A stretch of 41,608 nt of DNA from Treponema sp. Its GTDB lineage: Bacteria; Spirochaetota; Spirochaetia; Treponematales; Treponemataceae. Under the pieces are notes generated by a model. The model worked only from the letters and a program-made list of their open reading frames with translations, did no database searches and was not told the origin of the DNA. The position numbers and the translations under genes were made by a program. Positions 8,888 to 17,340 of the stretch are shown here, one piece after another. The first letter of the stretch is position 1; every line of letters starts with the position of its first letter. Location: contig JAEDIW010000022.1 in assembly GCA_016296655.1 (NCBI GenBank), positions 1 to 41,608 on the forward strand, given 5' to 3'.

Positions 8888-9970
8888 TCAGTCAAAGAGA
8901 AGATGATTCTGCACATTTCGTCCAGAATTTTCAGCAGAAGTAAAGGGTAATCCCAAATGCCTGTATGCCTTTTCATTTACAATCCGCCCGCGCGCAGTCC
9001 TCTGCAAAAGTCCACATTGAATCAAATACGGTTCATAATAATCTTCAAGAGTATCTATCGACTCACCTATTGAAATTGCAAGTGTTTCAGCTCCTACAGG
9101 TCCGCCACCATAATTCTGAATTATCGAAAGCAGAATTTCACGGTCATATTTTTCAAGACCAAGAGAATCAATTCCAAGCCTCTGCAAACCTTCAGTAACA
9201 ACCGGCTTTGTAATCCTGCCACCTCCAAAAATCTGGGCGAAGTCCCTCATTCTTCGCAAAACCCTGTTGGCAACACGGGGTGTACCTCTTGAACATTCTG
9301 CCATCAGCAAAGCGGCATCGCTGTCAACTTCCACATTTAAAATTTTTGCAGAACGGTTTATAATAAGGGCAAGCTCTTCCGGCGGATAGTAGCTGAACCG
9401 CTGTATAATTCCAAAACGGCTTATAAGCGGACTTGAAACCATTCCAGCCTTTGTAGTAGCCCCAACCAATGTAAAATGGGGAATTGGTATGCGGACAGTT
9501 CTTGCTGCTGCTCCCTGCCCTATAATCCAGTCAAGTTCAAAATCTTCCATTGCAATATAAAGCATTTCTTCAATGGCAGGCTTCAACCTGTGAATTTCGT
9601 CTATAAAAAAAACAGTACGAGGAGTGATTGTAGAAAGTATGCCTGCAAGATCTTTTGGTTTTTCCAAAGCAGGCGCACTTGTTACCTTGAAATCAGCACC
9701 AAGTTCATGTGCAGTAATCTGGGCAAGAGTTGTTTTACCAAGCCCCGGCGGTCCAATCAAAAAAAGATGGTCAAGACTTTCCTGTCTTGTACGGGCAGCT
9801 TCTATAAAAACCGAAAGATTCTTCTTTACTGAATTCTGACCAAGAAATTCGTCTAAAAGCTGAGGCCGCAGGGAAAAATCCTGATTATCTTCAGCAGCCG
9901 GAATTTCCGAGCGTACAATGGAAGAATTCTGCAGAAGATTATTTTCACCGCTGTTTACATTTCGTGGCAT
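8888..9970 (-). CDS. ruvB: Holliday junction branch-migration ATPase RuvB
   Basis: 360 residues. Motifs include Walker A GPPGLGKTT (about residues 73-81), Walker B FFIDEIHRL, sensor 1 LVGATTKAG and the C-terminal winged helix ending in TARGRIVNEKAYRHLG. The N-terminal 35 residues and the short C-terminal tail are variable. RuvB hexamers drive branch migration of Holliday junctions with RuvA. It starts 9 bp after ruvA stops, with AGGA upstream of the ATG. Confidence 0.97.
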   Translation of the reverse strand: MPRNVNSGENNLLQNSSIVRSEIPAAEDNQDFSLRPQLLDEFLGQNSVKKNLSVFIEAARTRQESLDHLFLIGPPGLGKTTLAQITAHELGADFKVTSAPALEKPKDLAGILSTITPRTVFFIDEIHRLKPAIEEMLYIAMEDFELDWIIGQGAAARTVRIPIPHFTLVGATTKAGMVSSPLISRFGIIQRFSYYPPEELALIINRSAKILNVEVDSDAALLMAECSRGTPRVANRVLRRMRDFAQIFGGGRITKPVVTEGLQRLGIDSLGLEKYDREILLSIIQNYGGGPVGAETLAISIGESIDTLEDYYEPYLIQCGLLQRTARGRIVNEKAYRHLGLPFTSAENSGRNVQNHLLFD

Positions 9971-9979
9971 TTTTTCATC

Positions 9980-10594
9980 CTATCTGGCAAGAGCAACCAA
10001 AGCCCGCTTAAAAAGCAGTTCTTCTTTTCCCTGCCTGTCTTTTGCCTTAAATTCTTCATCACAGGCAAGATTTGCAGACAGCTCTTCAATCACTGTTTCA
10101 CAATTTTTTTTGTCGTAGCCCATATTAACAAGAGAATCAACAACGTCTGAATAGGCACTACTTTTTACAGTACGAACAGCTGTACTGTCATCTATTGAAA
10201 GCTTGCCCTTTAAGGCAAGAAGCATTTTGCCGGCAGTTTTTTTGCCTATTCCAGGAATTTTTTCAAGAGCGGCAAGATTTCCTTCATCAAGGGCAGCTGC
10301 AAGCTGAACCCCGGAAATATTTGAAAGGATTTTCACAGCCCCTTTTGCACCGACCCCATCAACTTTCAGCAAATCAAGAAAAAGCCGTCTTTCACTGACA
10401 GAAGAAAATCCAAAAATCTTCATAGAATCTTCCCTGTGCAGCAGCCACGTATAAATCTTTGCAGACTGACCTACAGCTGGCAGAGCGTCCAATGCACTGT
10501 CTGGCACAAAAAGTTCCCATTCAATTCCATTATTTTCAAGATAAACCGTATTTGGGAATTTTCCCGTAATTGTTCCTGAAAGACTGTTAAACAT
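9980..10594 (-). CDS. ruvA: Holliday junction DNA-binding protein RuvA
   Basis: 204 residues, usual length. MFNSLSGTITGKFPN begins the OB fold; the helix-hairpin-helix motifs are visible (LLKVDGVGAKGAVKILS and LEKIPGIGKKTAGKML), and the C-terminal domain III contacts RuvB. It binds four-way junctions as a tetramer. No Shine-Dalgarno is seen; the promoter -10 lies 6 nt before the ATG, so the transcript is probably leaderless (see promoter at 10601-10629). Confidence 0.96.
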   Translation of the reverse strand: MFNSLSGTITGKFPNTVYLENNGIEWELFVPDSALDALPAVGQSAKIYTWLLHREDSMKIFGFSSVSERRLFLDLLKVDGVGAKGAVKILSNISGVQLAAALDEGNLAALEKIPGIGKKTAGKMLLALKGKLSIDDSTAVRTVKSSAYSDVVDSLVNMGYDKKNCETVIEELSANLACDEEFKAKDRQGKEELLFKRALVALAR

Positions 10595-10600
10595 AATCTA

Positions 10601-10629
10601 AGTATATCAAAAAAAAAATTATCTGTCAG
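10601..10629 (-). promoter_or_regulatory. ruvAB-queA promoter, probably leaderless
   Basis: On the minus strand: CTGACA (10629-10624), a 17-nt spacer and TATACT (10606-10601), then TAGATT and the ruvA ATG (10594). The predicted start point is the A of the ATG. Confidence 0.6.
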
Positions 10630-10660
10630 TCAAAATTGCCCTGAAAACCACCCTTAAAAC

Positions 10661-11503
10661 TCATTTCACAAATCCAAGGTTTAAAGCAACTTTACGATTG
10701 TTCCTGCACTCCATTACATTTTTTCCGTCAATGCACAAACCTGTAGAATCCCCGCCATCAAAGCACAAGGCATTCCATGCATCAAATTTCAAAAGGACAT
10801 CGGCACATTCAGAATAATTCATTCCCCGGCTTTTTCTCCAACCTTCTTCCACACACAAAACCAAGGCATTTCTGCCATCCCTGCTCAGACCAAAGGCAAG
10901 TCTTGCGCATTTCCGGTCTATATAGTTTCCATATTTCAGCCCGTCTTTTATAATCGAAAAAAATCCCCCGACACACAATTCATCATTTTTCACTGAAAAT
11001 TCCAAATTTTTTTCCTGATTCACCAGAATTTCAGCCTGATTTTCAGAAGAAAACAAAACAGCCGAATATTTAAATACACTTTCAGAATGAAGTTTCCCAT
11101 TTTCCTTATAGATTCCTGCAATTTTCCAGCGAGTCAGATTTTTCAAGGGATTTGAAGTTTGAGGAAATTTAAAAGGCGAAGCATTTATTGCTATAAACGA
11201 ATTTGTACGCCTTGCAAAATCACAGGTTCTTTCCCCTTTTACAAGTCCGTCTTCATAAATTTTAGCCGGGCTGCACGTTATTTTAGAAAAATTTTCCATA
11301 GGCACGCAGACTACGTGAAATATCAAAGGCAGCTTCTCATCTTCATATTTTACGTAAAAACAGCCATTTGCCAGCTCTTCTTTTTTTACAATAGAACTTT
11401 CAGTGAAGTCAAAATCCCCGAACTCTTCCTGCATGCCTGAATTTTTTACAACCCCTGCACACGAACAAAACAGAAAAACCACAAAAATCAATATACTTTT
11501 CAT
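10661..11503 (-). CDS. lipoprotein with phosphodiester-glycosidase (NAGPA-like) domain
   Basis: The ATG at 11503 is chosen because GGAG lies 7 nt upstream and the protein starts with a lipoprotein signal (MKSILIFVVFLFCSC; lipid-modified Cys at about residue 15). The 280-residue product shows the NAGPA/DUF2233-type pattern: FIAINASPFKF, VGGFFSIIKDG, then a C-terminal block with ALCFDGGDSTGLCIDG. The DGGDSTG motif is the family hallmark. Relatives cleave GlcNAc-phosphodiester linkages or act on exopolysaccharide or teichoic-type polymers. It appears to be a single-gene unit. It may act on the envelope glycan made by the nearby sugar enzymes, which is inference. Confidence 0.8.
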   Translation of the reverse strand: MKSILIFVVFLFCSCAGVVKNSGMQEEFGDFDFTESSIVKKEELANGCFYVKYEDEKLPLIFHVVCVPMENFSKITCSPAKIYEDGLVKGERTCDFARRTNSFIAINASPFKFPQTSNPLKNLTRWKIAGIYKENGKLHSESVFKYSAVLFSSENQAEILVNQEKNLEFSVKNDELCVGGFFSIIKDGLKYGNYIDRKCARLAFGLSRDGRNALVLCVEEGWRKSRGMNYSECADVLLKFDAWNALCFDGGDSTGLCIDGKNVMECRNNRKVALNLGFVK

Positions 11504-11574
11504 AAAAATCTCCAATTATTATATATTAAAATTCCGTTTTTTTTTATTTTTTTATGGGCGATTTTTTTGTTGAT

Positions 11575-11700
11575 CCAATAAATGTGGAGTCCAAAAGTAA
11601 AATTCATAGTTTTTTTGGGAAGTGGCTGCGCCTAAAGTATAGTTCATGGTGTCATTCCGAAATAAAATTCAGCATGATAGAACTAATTAGCAAGCCCCTT
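11575..11700 (+). repeat. dispersed intergenic repeat (family R), degenerate copy; rest of 11504-11767 otherwise empty
   Basis: The 264-bp gap holds no credible gene. It contains fragments shared with three other gaps: TAAAGTATAGTTCATG, then GAAATAAAATTCAGCATGAT and AGAACTAATTAG, ending near CAAGCCCC. The same words occur inverted at 23512-23582 and more divergently at 30602-30720 and 26096-26143. Confidence 0.6.
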
Positions 11701-11732
11701 AATCCAAAATATCAATTTTTTTGTTTTTCTTA

Positions 11733-11761
11733 TATACAAAAATTGAAATTTATGTCATACT
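11733..11761 (+). promoter_or_regulatory. weak candidate promoter for the ABC ATPase gene
   Basis: TATACA (11733-11738), 17 nt and CATACT (11756-11761), followed after 6 nt by the ATG at 11768. Each box matches consensus at 4 of 6 positions. No Shine-Dalgarno is visible apart from GCGGA adjacent to the ATG. Confidence 0.3.
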
Positions 11762-11767
11762 TGCGGA

Positions 11768-12490
11768 ATGTCTGTTATTGAGCTAAAAAATATTTGCAAA
11801 ACCTACCAGATGGGAAAAGTTCAGGTAAAGGCAGTTGATAATGCAAGCTTTAAAATCAACAAAGGAGACTTTGCAGCCCTGTCAGGACCTTCAGGTTCCG
11901 GCAAATCAACCTTGCTTAACTTAATCGGCTTGATTGACATTCCAACTTCAGGCTCTGTATTTTTAAATGGAACTGAAGTTTACAGAAATATAAAACTTTC
12001 AGGAAATGCAAAACTCCCTTCAAAAGTTGACAAGGAACTTACAAAGCTCCGCCATCAGAATTTAGGCTTTATCTTTCAGACATTCAATCTTCTGCCAGTT
12101 TTAAACGTTTGGGAAAACATTGAATTGCCCTTAAAAATGGGAAAACTCCCTCCTGCACAGCAGATGAGCAAAGATGAAACAAAAGATTGGATTGCATTTC
12201 TAATTGAAACTGTCGGACTTGCAGACTGGCAGAAGCACAAGCCTGCAGAACTTTCAGGCGGGCAGCGGCAGCGTGTTGCAATTGCAAGGGCACTTGTTAC
12301 AAAGGCACCTGTAATTCTTGCCGATGAACCGACGGCAAACCTAGACTCAAAGAATGGTGACCAAATTCTTAATCTTATGAAAAAACTAAACGAAGAACTT
12401 GGAACGACTTTTGTTTTTTCTACACATGATGCAAAAATTGTCAGTATGGCAAATCATGTAATCCACATAAAAGACGGTCTGATTCAGTAA
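11768..12490 (+). CDS. ABC transporter ATP-binding protein, LolD/MacB type
   Basis: 240 residues. Walker A is GPSGSGKST, the Q-loop FQTFNLLP, the signature LSGGQRQR, and Walker B/D-loop DEPTANLDS with H-loop STHDA. The N-terminus MSVIELKNICKTYQMGKVQVKAV is typical of the LolD/MacB/FtsE branch, which powers FtsX-fold permeases that pull substrates from the outer leaflet of the inner membrane instead of moving them through a channel. Its likely partners are the two FtsX-type permeases at 14633-17340. It lies on the opposite strand, and its stop overlaps the stop of the barrel gene by 7 bp. Confidence 0.9.
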   Translation: MSVIELKNICKTYQMGKVQVKAVDNASFKINKGDFAALSGPSGSGKSTLLNLIGLIDIPTSGSVFLNGTEVYRNIKLSGNAKLPSKVDKELTKLRHQNLGFIFQTFNLLPVLNVWENIELPLKMGKLPPAQQMSKDETKDWIAFLIETVGLADWQKHKPAELSGGQRQRVAIARALVTKAPVILADEPTANLDSKNGDQILNLMKKLNEELGTTFVFSTHDAKIVSMANHVIHIKDGLIQ

Positions 12491-13800
12491 TCAACATTTA
12501 TAAGCAAAGTTGTGGCAACCGTAATCTTTGCACGGTCGTAATTTTCTCCATATTTTATTTCGGCACCATTTTTCCACTTTGCATTAGGAAAAATACCAGA
12601 AAGGACAATTCCCGGCTCAATTTCGCCACTATTGCCATTTGTGTAATGTTTCCATGTTGTACCTATTGCAATATTTTTGCCTTTACCTAATTTGGAAACA
12701 GCCCCTTGAAATGCTACTTTTTTGGAATGATCTTTTTCAGCTGGTGTATAAACGTCCTGAAACTCAAAATTAAATCCTATATCAGGCCCAGAAGTTTCCC
12801 ATATCCGATAGACACCACCTGAAAAAATCAGCTTTGAAAAACCTTCCAAATCAGTATTATGTAGCTGCTCATTTTTTATTACAGCCTTGCCAAACTCCTT
12901 TAATTTTGCCTTATTGCCCAAATATGCAAGCTGCTGGGCATACAAGTCAAAGCCTAAAATGGTTCTCTTTACTTCTGCACCAACAACAGGATCAATATGA
13001 TTGTCCTTTTTTTTCAATACAATTTCAGAATCTGCAGAAGGAAACTTTCTGCCAAAAAAGTTGAATGAAGTTTTTCCGATTACCACTTCAATTGAACCAG
13101 CAACAGACATTTCATCCTGTTCAACTTTATCATCATTCTCTCCTTTATACAAAAGAAAAGCTGTAAAGCAGAAATTGCCTAAAGGGAGCCTGAGTTGCAT
13201 GGAAGTTCCATCCCGACTGTCATAAAGCAAATTCGTAGAAAGAGCATCCGGATCGTTTTCAAATTCATCAGTGTCATTTAGGATGCGGATATTACCCCAT
13301 GACGTATTTTTTTTTCCTGCAGTTATATAAAGGTGAGAAAGCAGAACATAGTCAAAATACATTTCATAGACAGAAAACTGCCACGAACCAGATTCTGTTC
13401 GCATAGTTGCCTTAATGGCAAGAGTTTTGTCAATTCGAGTATTGAAATTCAAGTCATTTTTAAATTTCAGACCACCTGTAGCACTGGAAGAACCATCTTC
13501 ATTTACATACCCCAGACCACATTCAGCTTCCAGATGTCCAGAAAAGCGCAGCGGAATTTTAAAATTATCAGTTCCTATTGTGATAGTATGTTTTTCTTTT
13601 TTTTCTTCTGATTGGACAGGCTCTTCAACATCAACAGAATCTTCAAACAGAGAATCAAACTCATCATCCAGAGAAATTTCATCTACTGAAGATAACTGCG
13701 CAGAAGAAACCGAATTTCCGTCCTGTGCAGACAAAACTCCCGAGATAAAAAACACAAGAAAAGAGTAAAGAGAAAAAATCGTTTTTAAATTTTTTAACAT
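12484..13800 (-). CDS. outer-membrane beta-barrel of cassette A with acidic N-terminal linker
   Basis: The ATG at 13800 is used (a TTG at 13815 is the longer alternative), giving 438 residues with a signal peptide ending near residue 25 (FISGVLSAQ). Residues 38-70 are acidic and contain DDEFDSLFEDSVD. From about residue 75 onward the sequence alternates hydrophobic and polar residues as amphipathic beta strands, including LYITAGKKNTSWGNI, and it ends in an aromatic residue (LLINVDY), the usual outer-membrane barrel signal. I do not recognise a named family with certainty; it resembles DUF1302-type barrels. It is the last gene of the transferase-permease-permease-LolA-like operon (18 bp after the LolA-like gene). 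The acidic motif recurs in the permease at 15922-17340. Confidence 0.7.
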   Translation of the reverse strand: MLKNLKTIFSLYSFLVFFISGVLSAQDGNSVSSAQLSSVDEISLDDEFDSLFEDSVDVEEPVQSEEKKEKHTITIGTDNFKIPLRFSGHLEAECGLGYVNEDGSSSATGGLKFKNDLNFNTRIDKTLAIKATMRTESGSWQFSVYEMYFDYVLLSHLYITAGKKNTSWGNIRILNDTDEFENDPDALSTNLLYDSRDGTSMQLRLPLGNFCFTAFLLYKGENDDKVEQDEMSVAGSIEVVIGKTSFNFFGRKFPSADSEIVLKKKDNHIDPVVGAEVKRTILGFDLYAQQLAYLGNKAKLKEFGKAVIKNEQLHNTDLEGFSKLIFSGGVYRIWETSGPDIGFNFEFQDVYTPAEKDHSKKVAFQGAVSKLGKGKNIAIGTTWKHYTNGNSGEIEPGIVLSGIFPNAKWKNGAEIKYGENYDRAKITVATTLLINVDY

Positions 13801-13818
13801 GCTAGAAAATCTCAAAAC

Positions 13819-14616
13819 CTATTTAACGCTCATCATTTCCAAGAATGGTTTAGAATATACTATATTTTCTTCATTTTTGAAAACCGCATTTGAAATAGAA
13901 ATTTGAGTCCTTTCATACTGCATTTTTCCATCAATCTTTTTTCCACGCAGATTGTCAACAATGAGCATTTTTACAGGAAGCATATTTTTCCGTCCGTTTC
14001 CTTCAACAATCTGATACGAAGGTATAAGCGAAGTGCGCAAAAGTTGCCCAGATTTTGAATAATCTTCTTTTTTACGGACAAGACCATCATCACGGGTTAC
14101 CCATAATTTTAAAAACGGATAATCAACATCATCGCCCTTTGCTTTCAAATTAAACAGTACGCAATTCAACTTTCCGAGCACCACTGGCGTAGCAGATTCA
14201 ATTGAATAGCTTGAATAATATTTTTGTGGCATAAAATCTGAATTATTTGCATTTGTTCCCTGAAATTTGTCTTTTGCGCTAGTAAAGGTAAAACGCTTAT
14301 CCGTAGGATCAAAAAACCAGATATTTCCGTCAAACTGAAGATATCCTTTGCCTTTTTCAGATGAAGGACCTGTTATAAGTGCTGTCCACTTTTTTTCCCT
14401 GTCACGGCGATACATATCAGCATCTGTCATAGATTTTCCAGAACCAGGATTTTCCTGAACAATCGTATAATGAGCAATCAAATCACTTTCGTAAAATGCC
14501 GTATTTTTCTGTGCTTTTTCCAATAATAACCCGGCTTCCTCCAAAGAAATACCTTGAGCAAATACAACATATCCCAAAATCAAAAGCGAAAAAACAAAAC
14601 AGATTTTTTTATTCAT
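13819..14616 (-). CDS. LolA-like outer-membrane lipoprotein-sorting family protein (cassette A)
   Basis: 265 residues. Signal peptide MNKKICFVFSLLILGYVVFA (no lipobox Cys). The body has the LolA/LolB-fold pattern of half-barrel proteins: MYRRDREKKWTALITGP, KGYLQFDGNIWFFDPTDKR, then LFNLKAKGDDVDYPFLKLWV and a C-terminal strand block. The family (Pfam LolA_like / outer membrane lipoprotein-sorting) binds lipid or acyl chains in the periplasm. GGAG precedes the ATG by 5 nt. It sits between the FtsX permeases and the barrel, the position expected for a carrier between inner and outer membranes. Confidence 0.78.
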   Translation of the reverse strand: MNKKICFVFSLLILGYVVFAQGISLEEAGLLLEKAQKNTAFYESDLIAHYTIVQENPGSGKSMTDADMYRRDREKKWTALITGPSSEKGKGYLQFDGNIWFFDPTDKRFTFTSAKDKFQGTNANNSDFMPQKYYSSYSIESATPVVLGKLNCVLFNLKAKGDDVDYPFLKLWVTRDDGLVRKKEDYSKSGQLLRTSLIPSYQIVEGNGRKNMLPVKMLIVDNLRGKKIDGKMQYERTQISISNAVFKNEENIVYSKPFLEMMSVK

Positions 14617-14632
14617 ATATACTCCAAAAGTT

Positions 14633-15922
14633 TTATGCAGAAAACGAAAGAGCCTGACAAGGCGTCATTTTTACAACTTTCTGAACAGCAAACAAAACAG
14701 CCGCTGCTGTAGTTACAATAACAATGCCACAAACTGAAAAAATCGCATTAAAAGTAACTATAGGTACAATATTGCCGTTTGAAAGAAAAATGTCAAATGC
14801 TGGAATAAAAGAAAAATCTATGAAGCGCAGCAAAAAACACAGAAACTGGGACAAAATAATACCTGAAACGCAGCCAAAAAACAGAAGGAAAAAAGTTTCA
14901 AAAAGAAGGATTTCGCGGATTCCACGACGCTGCATTCCAATTGCCATATAAATTCCTATTTCATCAGTACGTTTCATTACCAGAACTCTGTATGTTGAAC
15001 TAATTCCAATTACTACTATTAAAATCAAAATTGCAATCACAAGATATGAAATAAAATACATGGCATCTATAACAATTTTTACTTCCTGCAGATTAGCACT
15101 CAGTTGAATCAATGCATGGATGGGCCCCTGTTCGGCTTGCATGCTGAACAGTTTTTCATAAAAAATCTGCTTGTCAGAAGTCAAAGGAAACATATTGTAT
15201 TTTTTTTCAAGTTCTCTCTGATAATAATTTATTTCCTTTTGAGATGGAGCTTGTTCTGGAAAGCAGATTGTAATACGATTACAGGCATTACAGTCCATGC
15301 CATAGGCATTGCGCAATACATCAATATCCATATAGGAAGTATACATTCCAAAAACGCTTGAGTCTGTAAAAATTCCCTTTACTTCAAGCAAAACTGTATT
15401 TATGTAATTTTCGCTATTGCGGAGCATGAACGTTACCATATCGCCGACTTTTACTTCAAGCATTGCTGCAATAGGTTTTGAAAGCAAAATACCGTTTGAA
15501 CCTGCCATTTCTTCAAAAGAACCAGAAACAAAAGTAACCTTTTTAAAGGATTCTGCTTCTTTTTCAAAATCTACACCCTTAACAACACGCTGGCGAACCC
15601 CCGTTCCTTCAAAATAAATAGCTGCATTTCTTGAATCAAAGTCAAAACGGGGAGTAATTATTGCTTCTTTCGGAAAGATTTCTTTAAGTTTTTCAATTTC
15701 TGCCTTATAATCAGCAAAATATAAATTTCTAGTTCCGCCAATAAACTGCAAGTCTCCGCCATAATAAAGTTTTGCCCGCATCTTCAGGGCAGAAAGCATG
15801 CCGTCAATTAAAAAAAGACAGAAAACTGACACACATACACCAAAAGCACAGACTAAAAACAGCGAAATATACTGTTTTTTTCTAAAAAGCAATGACCGAA
15901 AGCCAAGACTCATCTGATACAT
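14633..15922 (-). CDS. FtsX-fold ABC permease (LolC/E-like), second permease of cassette A
   Basis: 429 residues with the FtsX layout: one N-terminal membrane helix (ISLFLVCAFGVCVSVFCLFL, about residues 19-38), a large periplasmic domain (about 40-280), then three helices beginning near MYFISYLVIAILILIVVIG. The cytoplasmic coupling segment RVLVMKRTDEIGIYMAIGM (EIGIYMAIG is the classic EIGxxRAxG-type motif) should contact the ATPase. The start overlaps the stop of the first permease (TAATG), which indicates translational coupling. Confidence 0.88.
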   Translation of the reverse strand: MYQMSLGFRSLLFRKKQYISLFLVCAFGVCVSVFCLFLIDGMLSALKMRAKLYYGGDLQFIGGTRNLYFADYKAEIEKLKEIFPKEAIITPRFDFDSRNAAIYFEGTGVRQRVVKGVDFEKEAESFKKVTFVSGSFEEMAGSNGILLSKPIAAMLEVKVGDMVTFMLRNSENYINTVLLEVKGIFTDSSVFGMYTSYMDIDVLRNAYGMDCNACNRITICFPEQAPSQKEINYYQRELEKKYNMFPLTSDKQIFYEKLFSMQAEQGPIHALIQLSANLQEVKIVIDAMYFISYLVIAILILIVVIGISSTYRVLVMKRTDEIGIYMAIGMQRRGIREILLFETFFLLFFGCVSGIILSQFLCFLLRFIDFSFIPAFDIFLSNGNIVPIVTFNAIFSVCGIVIVTTAAAVLFAVQKVVKMTPCQALSFSA

Positions 15923-17340
15923 TATCTAGCTCCATTCATGGCACTTACAGGACTAACGGAAAGGGCTGTATAAACAGGATAAATCCATGCCAAAAGTCCT
16001 AAAACAACAGAAAGTGCAAAACAGTTGCCTAAATTTGAAAAGGTCACCTTAGTTACAAGAACTGTTCCGCCAAACAGTTGAATCAAAAAATCATTTGAAA
16101 TACCTATCTGCATTTTTTTTATGACAGCTGCCATCAATGAACCAGATAGAGAACCTGCAATACCTGAAAATAATGTCAAAAACAAAGTTTCTGCCATAAA
16201 CAGCAAGGCAATAAAACTTTTAGAAGAACCAATTGAACGCATAGTTCCAATTTCACTTATTCTTTCAAGAACATTTATAACCAAAGTATTGTTTACAATA
16301 ACAAAGCCTGCAAAAAGTACAATCAGTATTCCCACATTGAAAATAAAACGCATCCAGTACAAATACAAAGCCGTATTTCCAGCAGCATTTCTCCAGGAAA
16401 CAGCTTCCAAATTCCACTCAAATTTTTTAAAATTTTTATTAAGCTCACGGATTACAGAATCAGGATTTTCTCCAGGACAAACCTTTCCTATTATAAAATT
16501 CCAGTAAAGAGACTTCTGCACTTCAACGGATTCTACATCTTCTGACACTTCTTCGATGATTTCCTGTACAGCTCCTGTATCCGATGATTCCATAAACAAA
16601 TCGTCGAAATCACTTTCATAGTCAAACAATGAAACTTTTTCGTCAGGAATATCAGAATCATAAACTGCTTCTGCAACATTCATCAGGGAACGAACAACAG
16701 AAGGTTCAACAAGACAGAATTTTTCCATAATAGTATTAGGCACATTCCAGTCATAAATTCCAGTTATTTTTGCGGCCCTGATTCTAAAAGTCGGACCATC
16801 AGATACTATAAACTGAATTTCATCCCCAGTTTTTACATTGAATTTCTGGGCAACAGAACGGCACAGCAATGCACCTTTTTCACCATTTTCATACAGACGA
16901 CCCTCTTTCAGTGAAATTGCAGACATTTCATCAAAATATTCAGATGCATCTACACCAAAAATATTAAACGGAATTGAAACAGAAGATGACTGCGCAATAC
17001 CCATCCCTAAAATCTGTGGAAAAAAAGTCCTCACCTTTTCATTTTCACTCAAAAAGTCGCATAAATTTTCATAAGGGAAAAGCTCAGGTATTTCAGAAAG
17101 TTCGCCTGTAAACGGCGTTTCATCGCCAAAAAGACTCAAAGGGGCCGTAGCCTTAGGACGAATTACAAAATCCCCTGTAAAGCTATTTTTAAAGACTTCC
17201 TCAATTCCATATTCTGTACAGTCAAAAACAGAATTAATGACAACGAGAAGAGAAATTGCAGCAGATACAAAAAGCACTATTGCAGCAGAACTTTTACGGG
17301 AAAGAATATTTTTCAGTGCCAGTCTTAGTATGCTCAGCAA
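15922..17340 (-). CDS. FtsX-fold ABC permease (LolC/E-like), with acidic loop motif
   Basis: 472 residues from a TTG start (17340) preceded by a GGGGG Shine-Dalgarno. MLSILRLALKNILSRKS leads into the first helix (about 19-38). The periplasmic domain spans about 40-330; three helices follow, with the coupling motif RISEIGTMRSIGSS. Within the periplasmic domain lies an acidic insertion (residues 228-270) containing DFDDLFMESSD (244-254), which matches DEFDSLFEDSVD in the barrel of the same operon. It overlaps the transferase gene stop. With the second permease it forms a LolC/E-like heterodimer driven by the 11768 ATPase. The role in export from the inner membrane is inferred from family and context. 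Confidence 0.85.
   Translation of the reverse strand: MLSILRLALKNILSRKSSAAIVLFVSAAISLLVVINSVFDCTEYGIEEVFKNSFTGDFVIRPKATAPLSLFGDETPFTGELSEIPELFPYENLCDFLSENEKVRTFFPQILGMGIAQSSSVSIPFNIFGVDASEYFDEMSAISLKEGRLYENGEKGALLCRSVAQKFNVKTGDEIQFIVSDGPTFRIRAAKITGIYDWNVPNTIMEKFCLVEPSVVRSLMNVAEAVYDSDIPDEKVSLFDYESDFDDLFMESSDTGAVQEIIEEVSEDVESVEVQKSLYWNFIIGKVCPGENPDSVIRELNKNFKKFEWNLEAVSWRNAAGNTALYLYWMRFIFNVGILIVLFAGFVIVNNTLVINVLERISEIGTMRSIGSSKSFIALLFMAETLFLTLFSGIAGSLSGSLMAAVIKKMQIGISNDFLIQLFGGTVLVTKVTFSNLGNCFALSVVLGLLAWIYPVYTALSVSPVSAMNGAR

Noticed and set aside
11554..11781. 75-residue ORF before the ABC ATPase
   Set aside because: It overlaps the degenerate family R repeat and the promoter region, and has no family features.
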